Assembly (NCBI GenBank): GCA_963978545.1
Contig: OZ021727.1
Span: 46,971,385 to 47,035,384 of the forward strand
DNA: 64,000 bases
Reading direction: 5' to 3'
Origin: Linyphia triangularis
Lineage: Eukaryota > Arthropoda > Arachnida > Araneae > Linyphiidae
Positions 24,201-48,649 of the stretch are shown here, piece after piece. Numbering within the stretch: position 1 is the stretch's first letter; each line of letters begins with the position of its first letter. The notes beneath the pieces were generated by a model, which saw nothing but the letters and a program-made list of their open reading frames with translations, did not search any database and was not told the DNA's origin. The translations under genes and the position numbers were made by a program.

Positions 24201-26318
24201 GTACAGGTTGGCAAGATTTGAGAGAAACTTGCAAAACTGGTTTCCGCTGCTGTATTTCTAGCCAAGATGTTTGAGATCTCTTTACGTCACGTTCAATGCC
24301 AACGAAATTAGTTGTTTTCTCGCCAACCTCTAACAAGGTAATTTTGATCGCAATTTAAAAAAAGAAAAAGTGCATTGAGCAGAAATTTTTATGTTTATGG
24401 CCTTTTCAAAACATTTAGAATTGAATAAAAAAATGCTGGAATTGTCCATTATACTCATCTCATTTAATGAGTGTTGCATCATAATTAGTATTCAAAGCTG
24501 GGAATTGAACCCAAGTACTTTTATATGCTAAGTGGGTGTTTTTAGTATCCTATGCTAAGTAAACTTGAGAGTGGCAACACACAAGGAAAAAACTATTGAT
24601 AGTTAAAATCAGATCGTCTAAGATAGTTTTGATTTTTTCTTATAACACGTTTTCCTAATAACAATGCGGTTTTCGAAAAAGCAGATAACATGTAAACACA
24701 TAATGAGGAGGATCAGGAATCGGTTGCTAATCATTCACTGCTAGCAATATCCAAAAACCCTAATATAGCTTCATATCTTTTTGAAACGAAATCAAAAAGC
24801 AAAAAAATAATAATTACAATAAAAAATCATAGTTAACCATTCTTCAAGTATTAAAATTTAAATAATTCAAATTGTAATAGAACAAAACAAATTTGAGATT
24901 AAGAGATTGTTAAGATTAAGAAATAACCAGAAAAGAAATAAGAGAATGGGAGGAGAAGGGACTTTGAACTTGTGATGTACAATGCCATCTATGCAAAGCC
25001 TGCCAAACCAAGCCACAAATACAATCATACTCTAATGTATTTTCAGTCAAGATTACAAAATAAAAATAATGATTAAAAATATCAAGCAATTTTACCCAAT
25101 GTCTGTTTTTAACTCCTTTTTCATTAAATAAATCTTAGAAATTGAGAGTTGTAGGGCGGTGTGGTGCTATAAGTGAATGGGCAAAATGCAAATTAAGTAC
25201 AATTTTGCTGTTAAAATTACCAAAACATAAAAAAGTAAAGAGACAGCTGAATTCCCATTCAGAATCTGCTGTCATTAGTGGTTGATGGGTAGACGTCAGA
25301 AATATTTTGGGAGAAAAAACTTAATGAAATAAATCCAAATTTTATGCAGTAGTAATTAACTTATTTTAAACTATTTTTTTTTAGGGTGGCCACAAAATTC
25401 AGGAAAAAAAGTTCCCTGATTTTATAGCAATCTTTTTTTTTAATTTCCCAAATTTTCTTAGATTTTCCAGATGTCTAGACATCCTGATCAAATAGAACAT
25501 GTATGCTAAAGAGATAATTTGTAAAAAAAAAAATTAAATAGTTTTGCTAGTAATGAAAAATTATTCCATAACATTAAACTTCTAACGATCACCACCAGAA
25601 ATCTCTGGGTAAATAGAGCTAAAATATGGATGAACGTGCCTTAAACAATAAAAATTTCCCCGATTTTTATGAAATTTTAAAAAGTTCCTTGACATTTCCC
25701 TAATTTTTTCCATAATCAGAAAGCTCCCTGATATTTCCAGGTTTTCCCAGTTTTGTGGCCACTCTTGTTTTTCTTCTGTAAATGAATACTTCAAACTCAT
25801 CAAAGCTGGGTCAATACATACTTGCATTCGTGTTATTCAAAATATCAAAGTAAAAGTATCAAGGAGTTTTATGTTCATTTAAATTATTATATTCACTTCA
25901 AACTCATATTTGTCTGACAGTTGGTATGATATTCTTAATTAGTGTGATCAATGAAAAGGCCTTCCTATTAGTTTAAGCCCCCTTTAGTTTAATTATTGCT
26001 CCACAACAACAGTAGAGATTTTCTAAAATTATCAGTGCAAAAGCAAATTAAGCATTGAAATTTCAAGTTTTTAGACCTAAATTTAAAACTACAGTTCTGT
26101 CATTTTATCAAAATATCCTATACAAAACAAGCAGTTCTTCCTGCAATTTTACAAAGTCGATAAATCAAAAATTGAAAGACAAATAAAGATATTTCTTGAA
26201 AAAAAAAAAAAAAGACGTTGGGTTTCCTGTATCACAGTAAATACCTAAGAAAAGCGTGTGCTTCCATGCTTCTGTTTTGATTGCTAGAGCAAACAACGGC
26301 AACTTTTAATTCACTCAT
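12292..26318 (-). CDS. Ssu72: SSU72 RNA polymerase II CTD phosphatase
   Basis: Five exons on the minus strand, 26318-26245, 19875-19732, 19343-19204, 18371-18253 and 12393-12292, join in frame with GT..AG introns to give 192 aa (human 194). The enzyme removes phosphate from Ser5 and Ser7 of the polymerase II C-terminal repeat and works with the cleavage/polyadenylation machinery in the nucleus. Exon 1 carries the low-molecular-weight phosphatase loop C-x5-R-S at residues 10-17 (CSSNQNRS). Exon 2 has the hallmark KLPGPAPDKPNVYDF, exon 3 ends in EERVYDQVVE, exon 4 has INIDVQDNHEEAT with the catalytic Asp region, and exon 5 ends with DIDELLQEFESKAQR and TLQFC. ATG at 26318 matches the family start. 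Introns 1 (6.4 kb) and 4 (5.9 kb) are filled with transposons, yet all splice sites and the frame are intact. NRDE2 starts divergently 0.8 kb away. Confidence 0.96.
12768..15111. mobile_element. MULE-like element with 43-bp perfect TIRs
   Basis: The termini GAGGCCGTGCGCGAAAAACC (from 12768) and its exact reverse complement (ending 15111) extend as a perfect 43-bp inverted repeat. A 9-bp target duplication GGTTTGTAC flanks it (12759-12767 and 15112-15120). Long TIRs with a 9-bp duplication fit Mutator-like elements; that is family knowledge, as no MULE transposase is visible in the 2344 bp. The inside has a TGACGTCA palindrome near 12860 and a fragment of a LINE (13540-13835). The element sits in intron 4 of SSU72. 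Confidence 0.85.
13540..13835 (+). pseudogene. C-terminal fragment of a non-LTR retrotransposon polymerase
   Basis: The plus strand reads IKEEIVKRRWRWTGLVLRM then LSWAPDGKRKRGR, a signature of the tail that follows the reverse transcriptase domain in RTE/jockey-like LINEs. Near 13705 the frame shifts by one base, after which RTTWQSQM and DRKVWRGRLETLTV continue to a stop at 13835. Upstream reverse transcriptase sequence is missing. This is a dead, truncated copy inside the MULE-like element, so it was probably captured by or inserted into it. Confidence 0.75.
15524..15635. repeat. 22-bp tandem repeat in the left arm of the hAT-like element
   Basis: The unit GAAAATAGTAGTCTCAGACA plus two bases repeats at 15549, 15571, 15593 and onward with a constant 22-bp period; the first and last copies are diverged. 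It is a local expansion of the AAAATAGTAG phrase found throughout both arms of the surrounding element. Confidence 0.85.
16089..17302. mobile_element. hAT-like MITE, family A, copy 2 (nested)
   Basis: It begins CAGGATAGCTACAGAATTTG and ends GTTGCCACCCTG; the 5-bp duplication TTTAA flanks it (16084-16088 and 17303-17307). Internal phrases match copy 1, for example CAGAAATAA..AATTGTTCCA, GTGGTTGTGGGC and CTGAGAGTAGAA. At 1214 bp it is about twice the length of copy 1, with extra AT-rich sequence at 16180-16780. It lies wholly inside the 15458-17971 element. Confidence 0.85.
21253..21518. mobile_element. piggyBac-like MITE (TTAA)
   Basis: The ends are CCCATTGATGGTCATAGGA and, in reverse complement from 21518, CCCATTGACGGTCATGCACG. 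TTAA flanks both sides (21249-21252 and 21519-21522), the fixed target of piggyBac elements, whose TIRs start with CCC. The 266-bp inside is AT-rich and non-coding. It lies in SSU72 intron 1. Confidence 0.8.
21575..21860. repeat. Dispersed repeat, copy 1
   Basis: This segment (GTGTTTGTGGCGGGCAAATC onward) matches 43850-44080 over most of its length. Both copies share ATTAACCCA, then TCCAAT or TTCAAT followed by a CTGAAACTT phrase and GCAGATAG, and in both copies the ATCCA..GAGCTGAAA-like motif recurs about 130-150 bp later. No termini or target duplications could be fixed, so the class is unknown. Confidence 0.6.
24101..24290. repeat. Inverted repeat pair around GTGACGTAAAGAGATC
   Basis: GTGACGTAAAGAGATC at 24101-24116 is matched exactly in inverse orientation at 24275-24290. 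A looser match, GATCAAAA near 24078 and TTTTGATC near 24340, lies outside the pair. This may be the rest of an old TIR element in SSU72 intron 1, but no target duplication is seen. Confidence 0.5.
25382..25767. mobile_element. hAT-like MITE, family A, copy 3 (degenerate)
   Basis: The ends are TAGGGTGGCCACAAAATTCA and, from the right, CAAGAGTGGCCACAAAACTG. Arms repeat phrases on the TTCCCTGAT theme in both orientations as in copies 1 and 2. The first base is mutated and the flank is poly-T, so the target duplication cannot be judged. Inside SSU72 intron 1. Confidence 0.7.
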
Positions 26319-27153
26319 TATGTGTTAAATAATTTAGGTTTTTTATATTAAAAATTACATTGACAGGAAAAATAATTCCATTCAAAATCTGTGTCAAAGA
26401 AACAACGTCAACATTGTATAAAAACCATAAAAAAAATTAGCTCGTCAAAATATAAACAAGCTGTAAACAAGCACAGGCCACACAGATACAGACGGAGACG
26501 ACACACCGGTTGTTTGGAAACGGAAATAAGTCATAAATGACTTAAGTTTAGATGTTTATTTGGATGTTGTCGACATCATACTTGATGACTTGAAAATAAG
26601 AAGTAACTGAATAAATGAAGTTTGCGCAAAGACAATATTTTTTTTGGTTTCATTACCCACCTAATATTACTCAGATTTATAAGAAAGGAAAAGCATTGAT
26701 TACGAAGTAAAAGTTGAAAAATAATGTTTACCCATCCCTAAAGTTTTTTTTTTTTTTTTAATTTTAAGATGGTCAGTGTGAAAGTTAGAAACAAGAAAGC
26801 ACTCTGTCACAATCCAGTAGGTATAAACAATAAAATAATGTTGATTTCAGTGGTATTTGATATGAGTTTTAATGTAATTATAAGAGAATAGTATGATTTT
26901 TTTAATGGAACAAAATATAAATAACTGAACATTCTGTTTAGTTTGCATTTTATATTGCATAATGAACCAGAGTTTCAAAAAGATAAGATATCGCATAAAC
27001 AACCAAGTTGAACTTTAATCATCAAATTATATTTAAAAAAAGTAAGTATTTTATCAATATATGAAATTTAAAATCAAGTTACTTTTGCATTATAATTATG
27101 ATCTCTAATCTTTTAATATTATGTTACATATTTTTTTTAGGACTATCTCGATA
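26319..27153. promoter_or_regulatory. Shared upstream region of SSU72 and NRDE2
   Basis: The SSU72 start codon (26318, minus) and the NRDE2 start codon (27154, plus) face away from each other across 835 bp. A slightly GC-richer stretch at 26455-26530 is the best candidate for a common promoter core. A T-rich acceptor ending at 27140 just before the NRDE2 ATG implies an intron in the NRDE2 5' untranslated region, so its first exon lies in this interval. No TATA box can be singled out in such AT-rich sequence. Confidence 0.6.
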
Positions 27154-42751
<15,598 letters not shown>

Positions 42752-42820
42752 TAAATTTCAAAATCTAGTAAATTGAATGAGCTTTGTAATTTAGTGTGTA
42801 AATTTGTTATTATTTTTCAA

Positions 42821-42826
42821 AATAAA
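42821..42826 (+). terminator. Polyadenylation signal of NRDE2
   Basis: AATAAA lies 70 bases after the NRDE2 stop codon in AT-rich sequence, a usual distance. Confidence 0.6.
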
Positions 42827-44444
42827 TTATATTTTTATAGTCTTCGTAATTTTTATACTTGTAATATTCTATGTCCACAGATTTGTAAATTTTTTTTCTA
42901 GACTGCAGTATCCAAAAAAAGTTACATGGTATTATGAAACATTAAAAAAATTAATGATTTAACATTTTTTTAGTATCAGAAATAAATGTAACATTGTTCC
43001 TTGTTTAATTTTTTTTTTTTTTTTTGTAACAAAAGTTGACTACAGATTTCGGTTTTTAATTAATGTGTGATTAATTTTTTGTATGATTAGAAAAACTTTA
43101 CTGATACCTGCTAAATTTTAATTATTTAAACAAATACGAGACTTCTTACTTTGTTGACTTACAATAGATATTGGATTATAATATCTTTAAAAGTGCTGTT
43201 TTTCCCACTTTAAAGCATTTTGATTGTGAATTGCGAACCTAGATGCATTTTTCATTGAAAGCCAGTTTTTTTATGGCAAATAAAACAAATTTTGACATAC
43301 ATAGGTAATACACAAATAAAGATACCTCAAAGTTGAACCTCCGTTAAAGAAAACATTGGTTAATTTCCAGTCTAAAATTTCTATTTAATAAAATTCTCAA
43401 TAAATGAAATATTATTAGAATATTTCCTTAACTTAATTATAATATTGCATAAAAAAGTACTAATGAACAAAAAGGTGCAGCTTGAAAACTTAGCAAACAA
43501 GTTGCAGCCTTTTTAAAAAAAGTTGCCTTTTTTCAAAATTTAGTGGCAAATGCTGATGTAAATGAAACAACAATATACAGCATAAAATTATTAAAATTTT
43601 GCTGCAAAAGAAAATCCTTTTGATAGACAATTTTAATTTTTTAAACGGTTTTGGAAAATTATATATCCTTTATTACCTTTTTAGACATTCCCCGAACTAT
43701 GGGTCACGATCCACTGGTGTGATATGAGGTAATTTTTAAAATGGTACTTTTTTGTGAAAGCAATGTATTTTGCCAAATTACAATGCAGCTAACAATTCAG
43801 TTTTTGTAGTCTACAATATGATATATATATATTTTTTTAATCCTAACTTTAATTTTGTGTGTTTGTCGATGGCAGGCAAATCTGTGGTGACTTTATTAAC
43901 CCACTAGTAGTCATTCAATCAGGCTGAAACTTTGCAGATAGGTTCGATATCGATGACAATGCATTCTAAAAAATATTGGGGCTGTTATGGTCACTAAATG
44001 GTTGGTTTTATGATTTACTTATAAACCAACTTACCGTCATCCAGTCGCACTAAAATAGTATTTAACCGATCATTAAAGAAACTCCTATTACCAAAATTTT
44101 TTTAATAAATAAATCTGTTTTCAGAAAAAGAAGGTATTGGGATGCGAGTGCATACATAATTTCACGTTCATTTTTAATAAATAAATTTTGGAACCTAGTT
44201 TGCCGCACATTTTACTGCCAGAAAAAAATTTCCGACACAAAAGAACCTTTTAACAACGCCCAATGTTTTTTACTACCCAATATTATAATAATGGTTTACA
44301 GACTGCTTTTCATTAAGATTTTTATCTAAGAACCATCTGTTGATAAAATAGAACTTATTTTTTACTTTGTATAGAAAAAAAAATTCTTAGCATATTTTTC
44401 AAGGTTCCATGAAGGTATAAGGATATGTAGTATTGTGGACTTGC
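42827..44444. other. Intergenic stretch with a dispersed repeat
   Basis: No gene is supported. Copy 2 of the repeat seen at 21575-21860 covers about 43850-44080 (GTGTTTGTCGATGGCAGGCA onward). The rest is AT-rich with homopolymer runs. Confidence 0.5.
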
Positions 44445-44790
44445 CAGGGTTGTCACTCAAATTGCAGAATAAAAATCAATGACTTTTAAGGACCTTTGAA
44501 AATTTGTTTTCAGGCATCATGTCTGTATATAAATTTTTAATAAAGTACATTCTACCAAAAAAATTACAAGTTGGTGGATGCGTAATACAAATATGTCAGA
44601 GAATTCCGATACGGTGCAGATAAGTGGCGGTCACACTGTATAGCAAGTCTGAGTTGTATATTTATAACTTTTGCAGTTGAGCACACAACATCCACAAAAA
44701 TTAAGGACTTTTAAGCACCTCTAAGCATTTTCAAGGCCTTGAAAACAAATGAAAAATTATTACGTACTTTTAATGACCGAGGGAACCCTG
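44445..44790. mobile_element. hAT-like MITE, family B, copy 1
   Basis: It begins CAGGGTTGTCACTCAAATTG and ends GACCGAGGGAACCCTG, flanked by the 5-bp duplication CTTGC (44440-44444 and 44791-44795). Phrases on the theme AAGGACYTYTAAGCATTTTC recur inside. The 346 bp are non-coding. It shares ends, interior and the 5-bp duplication length with 46137-46506. Confidence 0.88.
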
Positions 44791-45252
44791 CTTGCACTCC
44801 TTGGCTTTTGAAAGTTAAAAAAAAAATGAAGAAAAACAGAATTTGCACACAAAAAATGCGAAGTAGTTTAGATTTTAAATTATTCATTTGAACAGAAATT
44901 TAATACTTAGCTATTAATTAGTCTTTCATTAGGAAATCATATATTTTTTTTTTAAATTTAAGGTATGAATAAAAACTTGAACTTGCTGCAAATAATACTA
45001 AAAGCGACCATGCTCCCAAAGTTTATGAATACTTGAGATTTCAAAATTTCTGACAATTTTAGCTCAGTATTACAATAGAATCACTCTTAACCGGATCTTT
45101 TTAAAAAGGAATAAGCCACAAGTAATCGAATCTTCTGCCGTCAGCATAAAAAGTCACTGATTTCTTTAAAGACTCCTCTTAATGATATGTAATATATAAT
45201 ATCGAAATTTTGAAAATAGTAGTTTGGTACAATTGTTAAATTTTTAATTTAA

Positions 45253-45475
45253 CCCTTTGCACTCGAGAGGTGACTCTCACTCACCACATGATTGAATGAC
45301 CAACTCGAGAGGTGACTCTTGCTCACCATTCGGTTTGATGCGGAAATTCGATGCAAGGCCTGTTTATGTTTAGTTTCTTTGAAGTGGATCTGCAACCACA
45401 AACCGAATCAAAATCGCTGCGAAACGCCTCAAGTTGCTGGAGTATACGCGCGAAAAAGGCCTTGAGTGTAAAGGG
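45253..45475. mobile_element. piggyBac-like MITE (TTAA)
   Basis: The ends CCCTTTGCACTCGAG and, in reverse complement, CCCTTTACACTCAAGGCC lie between TTAA at 45249-45252 and 45476-45479. Inside, CTCGAGAGGTGACTC occurs twice, 49 bp apart. Termini and target fit piggyBac; the 223 bp have no transposase. Confidence 0.85.
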
Positions 45476-46136
45476 TTAATTGTCTGGAAAACAGGCAGCA
45501 AGGATTTTAGTCCAACATCTGTTCCATAGTAAGACAAAAATTCTAACCCCACAGTCAGGAAGTGTGCACTAAAATATTTAATAAAACAAGACATTGAAAC
45601 TATGCATACATAACAAACTAAATTCCAGTAAAATAGCATTTTTAAAACATCATTTATATGCCAAAATATAGGTGGACCTGAGGTTATATTAATTATGTAT
45701 GTACTAGTTATAATGGTTTCATTGAGACTTATAAACAGTAGCCTAATTCCAAGTAATTAAAAAAAATTAAAATGTAGTTAGTAGGAATATTTAGAGAAAA
45801 TTTAATGTATGTTTATACAGCCTATTTAAAAAGTATAAAAAAATATTATTAAAAAAAATGAACGCTAATCAAAGTTTTTATCCATTTTCATTTTAAAAAT
45901 GAAATGCAATACTGACCATTTTTGGATACTTATAAAAAAATTGACACTTTCCTTTAGCATGGTAAACAGTAAGTGATTACATTCCGAAACAGTCTTGCAG
46001 ACTTGGGGTATTCACTGTGCAGATAGATGTACTATATTGTTCTGGCCAATTTATCTTGGATTTTATGCATACACACTCCACTACACTCTTTAAATCATTT
46101 TTTAGTGACTACAGATGCAGCTGGCTTATTTTAGTT

Positions 46137-46506
46137 CAGGGTGCCAATCAATGATTTTTAAGGATCTAAATGTTTTTAAGAACCTATGAAAATTTGTTTT
46201 CAGGCATCATGTTTATACATAAATTTAATAAAGTGTATTCTACCAAAAAAGTTACAAGTTGGCGACTGCAAAATACAAATATGTCAGAGAAATACGATAC
46301 GGTGCGGATAAGTGACGGTCATGCGGATATAGCAAGTCTGAATTGTATTGTAAAAAAATTTGCAATTGGACACACATCTGCAAAAATTAAGGACTTTTAA
46401 GGACCTCTAAGCATTTTCAAGGATTTATAAGCACCTTTAAACATTTTCAAGGCCTTAAAAATAAGTTCTAAAATATTAAGCACTTTTAATGACCGTATGA
46501 ACCCTG
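46137..46506. mobile_element. hAT-like MITE, family B, copy 2
   Basis: It starts CAGGGTGCCAATCAATGATT and, from the right, CAGGGTTCATACGGTCATTA. The 5-bp duplication TAGTT flanks it (46132-46136 and 46507-46511). Internal sequence such as GTTTTCAGGCATCATGT and AATACAAATATGTCAGAGAA matches the copy at 44445-44790. Non-coding. Confidence 0.88.
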
Positions 46507-47007
46507 TAGTTCCAAAAAGTGCAAAGTCATATACAACATCTGTACCATATATTCACATAAGAAGAAACTAAATTTTAACAGCCAAATATTTATTTTCCAT
46601 TGAAATATTTACAGATGTCACACATGTTTAAACAACATGATTCATTTACTTTAATATACAGAAATGCAATTCAGTTTGCATTTTGCAACAAATCAATAAA
46701 ATATTTTGCATTTAATTACAATAAAACATTGCTATTTTATACTAAAATTTTCTGTAAAAAAACCCCTTAAAATTTGCCCTTCACCTAATATTAGATAGTA
46801 TCTGAATTACAAGTTTGCCATATTAAAGGAGAATTTTTTTAGTGTGGACTCCACATCAAATATTTAGGCAGGTAGAGATCCATTAAATGAATTGATGCAT
46901 ATTTATTAGCATCACTAAATATTGAAGAAAAAAAAAAAAAAAAAATAGATTCCAATTAAAAACACTGATCCCTTTTCAAAGAATTCTCAAACCTTTTTTG
47001 AAGCATA

Positions 47008-47784
47008 TTACACTCGTAACGAGAAATTATTTTTTTCGTTTCTTAAAGCATTCATGACTTCAATTGGATCACTGGCTCCAGCATGTTTCTTTACATCTTC
47101 CTCATGCACTCTCATAAACGGATTGAAAGTTTTCTCTTCTCCGATAGTCGAAGGAACAGTGGGTTCCCCAGCAGATTTCTTACTTTTTGCCCACTCAAGT
47201 TTATCGAGGATCACTCGATTAAGTGGCTCAACATGAGCAGCATAAAGCAGATTATTTGCAGTATACTCATGCCCACAATAAACTTGAGTATTATCAGGCA
47301 AACTGCCCAAAATTTTAACCAGGGCTTCATACATTTGGTCTGCAGTGCCTTCGAAAAACTTTCCACATCCAGCAGAAAACAGGGTATCCCCCGTAAAAAC
47401 TGCCGGTGGACTACCAGTTTGGTCTTCGATGAAATAGCAAATGTGTCCCCGTGTGTGACAAGGGGTGAGAAGACATGTTATATGCAGCTGTCCAACTTGA
47501 AATGTATCGCCATGGGTTACTCTGTTTGTGAGCCCGGAAATGTTGGCATCTCCGCCTAAAACTTTCAGGTCAGGTTTCATCTGCAACAGTTCAGCATTGC
47601 CGCCAGCATGGTCCCAGTGGTGATGGGTGGTTAAAACTGTTGTCAAGTCTACACTTTCTTCCGAAACGGTTTTCATCACTGATTTCGGATTCACTGGATC
47701 GACGATTGCTGCTTTTCCAGAGTCCTCATCGATAATTAAGTACATGTAGTTGTCGTCGAGAGCGGGTAAAATTTTAATCCTCAT
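47008..47784 (-). CDS. Hagh: Hydroxyacylglutathione hydrolase (glyoxalase II)
   Basis: A single uninterrupted frame of 258 aa, the full length of the cytosolic form (about 260). The enzyme hydrolyses S-D-lactoylglutathione to D-lactate and glutathione, the second step of methylglyoxal detoxification. It has the metallo-beta-lactamase fold signature T-H-H-H-W-D-H at 53-59 (metal ligands H54, H56, D58, H59), H110 in TPCHTRGH, the bridging Asp 133 in [10 protein letters not shown] and H172 in CGHEYT. The C-terminal substrate domain has [19 protein letters not shown] at 47784 gives the standard [16 protein letters not shown] start, so no mitochondrial leader is encoded in this exon; an upstream exon adding one cannot be excluded. 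A minus-strand AATAAA lies at 46907-46902, about 100 bases past the stop. The lack of introns is unlike the neighbouring genes and might mean retroposition, but no poly(A) tract in the right orientation supports that. Confidence 0.96.
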   Translation of the reverse strand: MRIKILPALDDNYMYLIIDEDSGKAAIVDPVNPKSVMKTVSEESVDLTTVLTTHHHWDHAGGNAELLQMKPDLKVLGGDANISGLTNRVTHGDTFQVGQLHITCLLTPCHTRGHICYFIEDQTGSPPAVFTGDTLFSAGCGKFFEGTADQMYEALVKILGSLPDNTQVYCGHEYTANNLLYAAHVEPLNRVILDKLEWAKSKKSAGEPTVPSTIGEEKTFNPFMRVHEEDVKKHAGASDPIEVMNALRNEKNNFSLRV

Positions 47785-48221
47785 TTTAGTTAATGGGAAT
47801 AAATTGCATTCGTTAGTTATAGAATTGATACCTTATCAATAATAAATACACCCAAAGACACTCAAGATTCAAGGGGAAAGTGGCTAGATATAGATACTGT
47901 TGATTACGAAAGCTTGCAGAACAAAATCCAAATCCAAAACACATGATGTGTGGTTACAGTTAATATACAACCAAGAAAGTTTTATAGACAACAAAATAGT
48001 GATGTCATAAATCTTGCTAAATGTTTGACCTCTCAAAGTTCTAGTTATTTGATTGTTATTACGGTAAATCTTTTAGGTCATTAAAAATCTTGCTTCTAAA
48101 CCAGGTTTATTCCATAAGGATATATAAAAACTTAATTTTGATCATCTTCCCACTTGATTAATAACTAGAACTTTTTTTTATAACGCAGAAAAATCTTCTG
48201 TGAAAAAGACAAAATATGGTA

Positions 48222-48253
<32 letters not shown>

Positions 48254-48649
48254 CCACCCCCTTTTTTTTTTTTAATTTTAGGTCGCAATAAAATCAAAAT
48301 TCAAGTTTATTAAAATAAAATGGTCGTATTTTTAAATTTGAAATGCTAATACTTTCCTTAAGAGATTTCCGAGAAATGGGTTTTCGCAAATTCTACTCAA
48401 ATCGAGTAAATACAAAAAAATGGAAATTTTTTAGATTATAATAGAAACTAGGGGTGTGGACCATCGCACAACTTTCAATTACACTATAATACTTTACTAT
48501 ATTTTCATCATTCATTTAGAAAAAATGGCCAGTATGGCGATATTTTTTGCAGTAATTCTTGTATGGATTAAAAAAAAAAAAAAAAAAAATGGGGATTCTG
48601 GCCATATACTTTTCGATAATCCTTACATTATTCTTTATTATAAGTGAAA
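47785..48649. other. Gene-free stretch upstream of HAGH
   Basis: It includes the HAGH upstream region, a 30-base A run at 48222-48252, and at 48445-48492 a short dispersed repeat (AACTAGGGGTGTGGACCATC) whose second copy is at 56118-56166. No gene is supported. Confidence 0.5.

Noticed and set aside
46922..46947. Poly(A) tail of a HAGH retrocopy
   Set aside because: The A run is on the plus strand, while a tail of this minus-strand gene would show as T on the plus strand.
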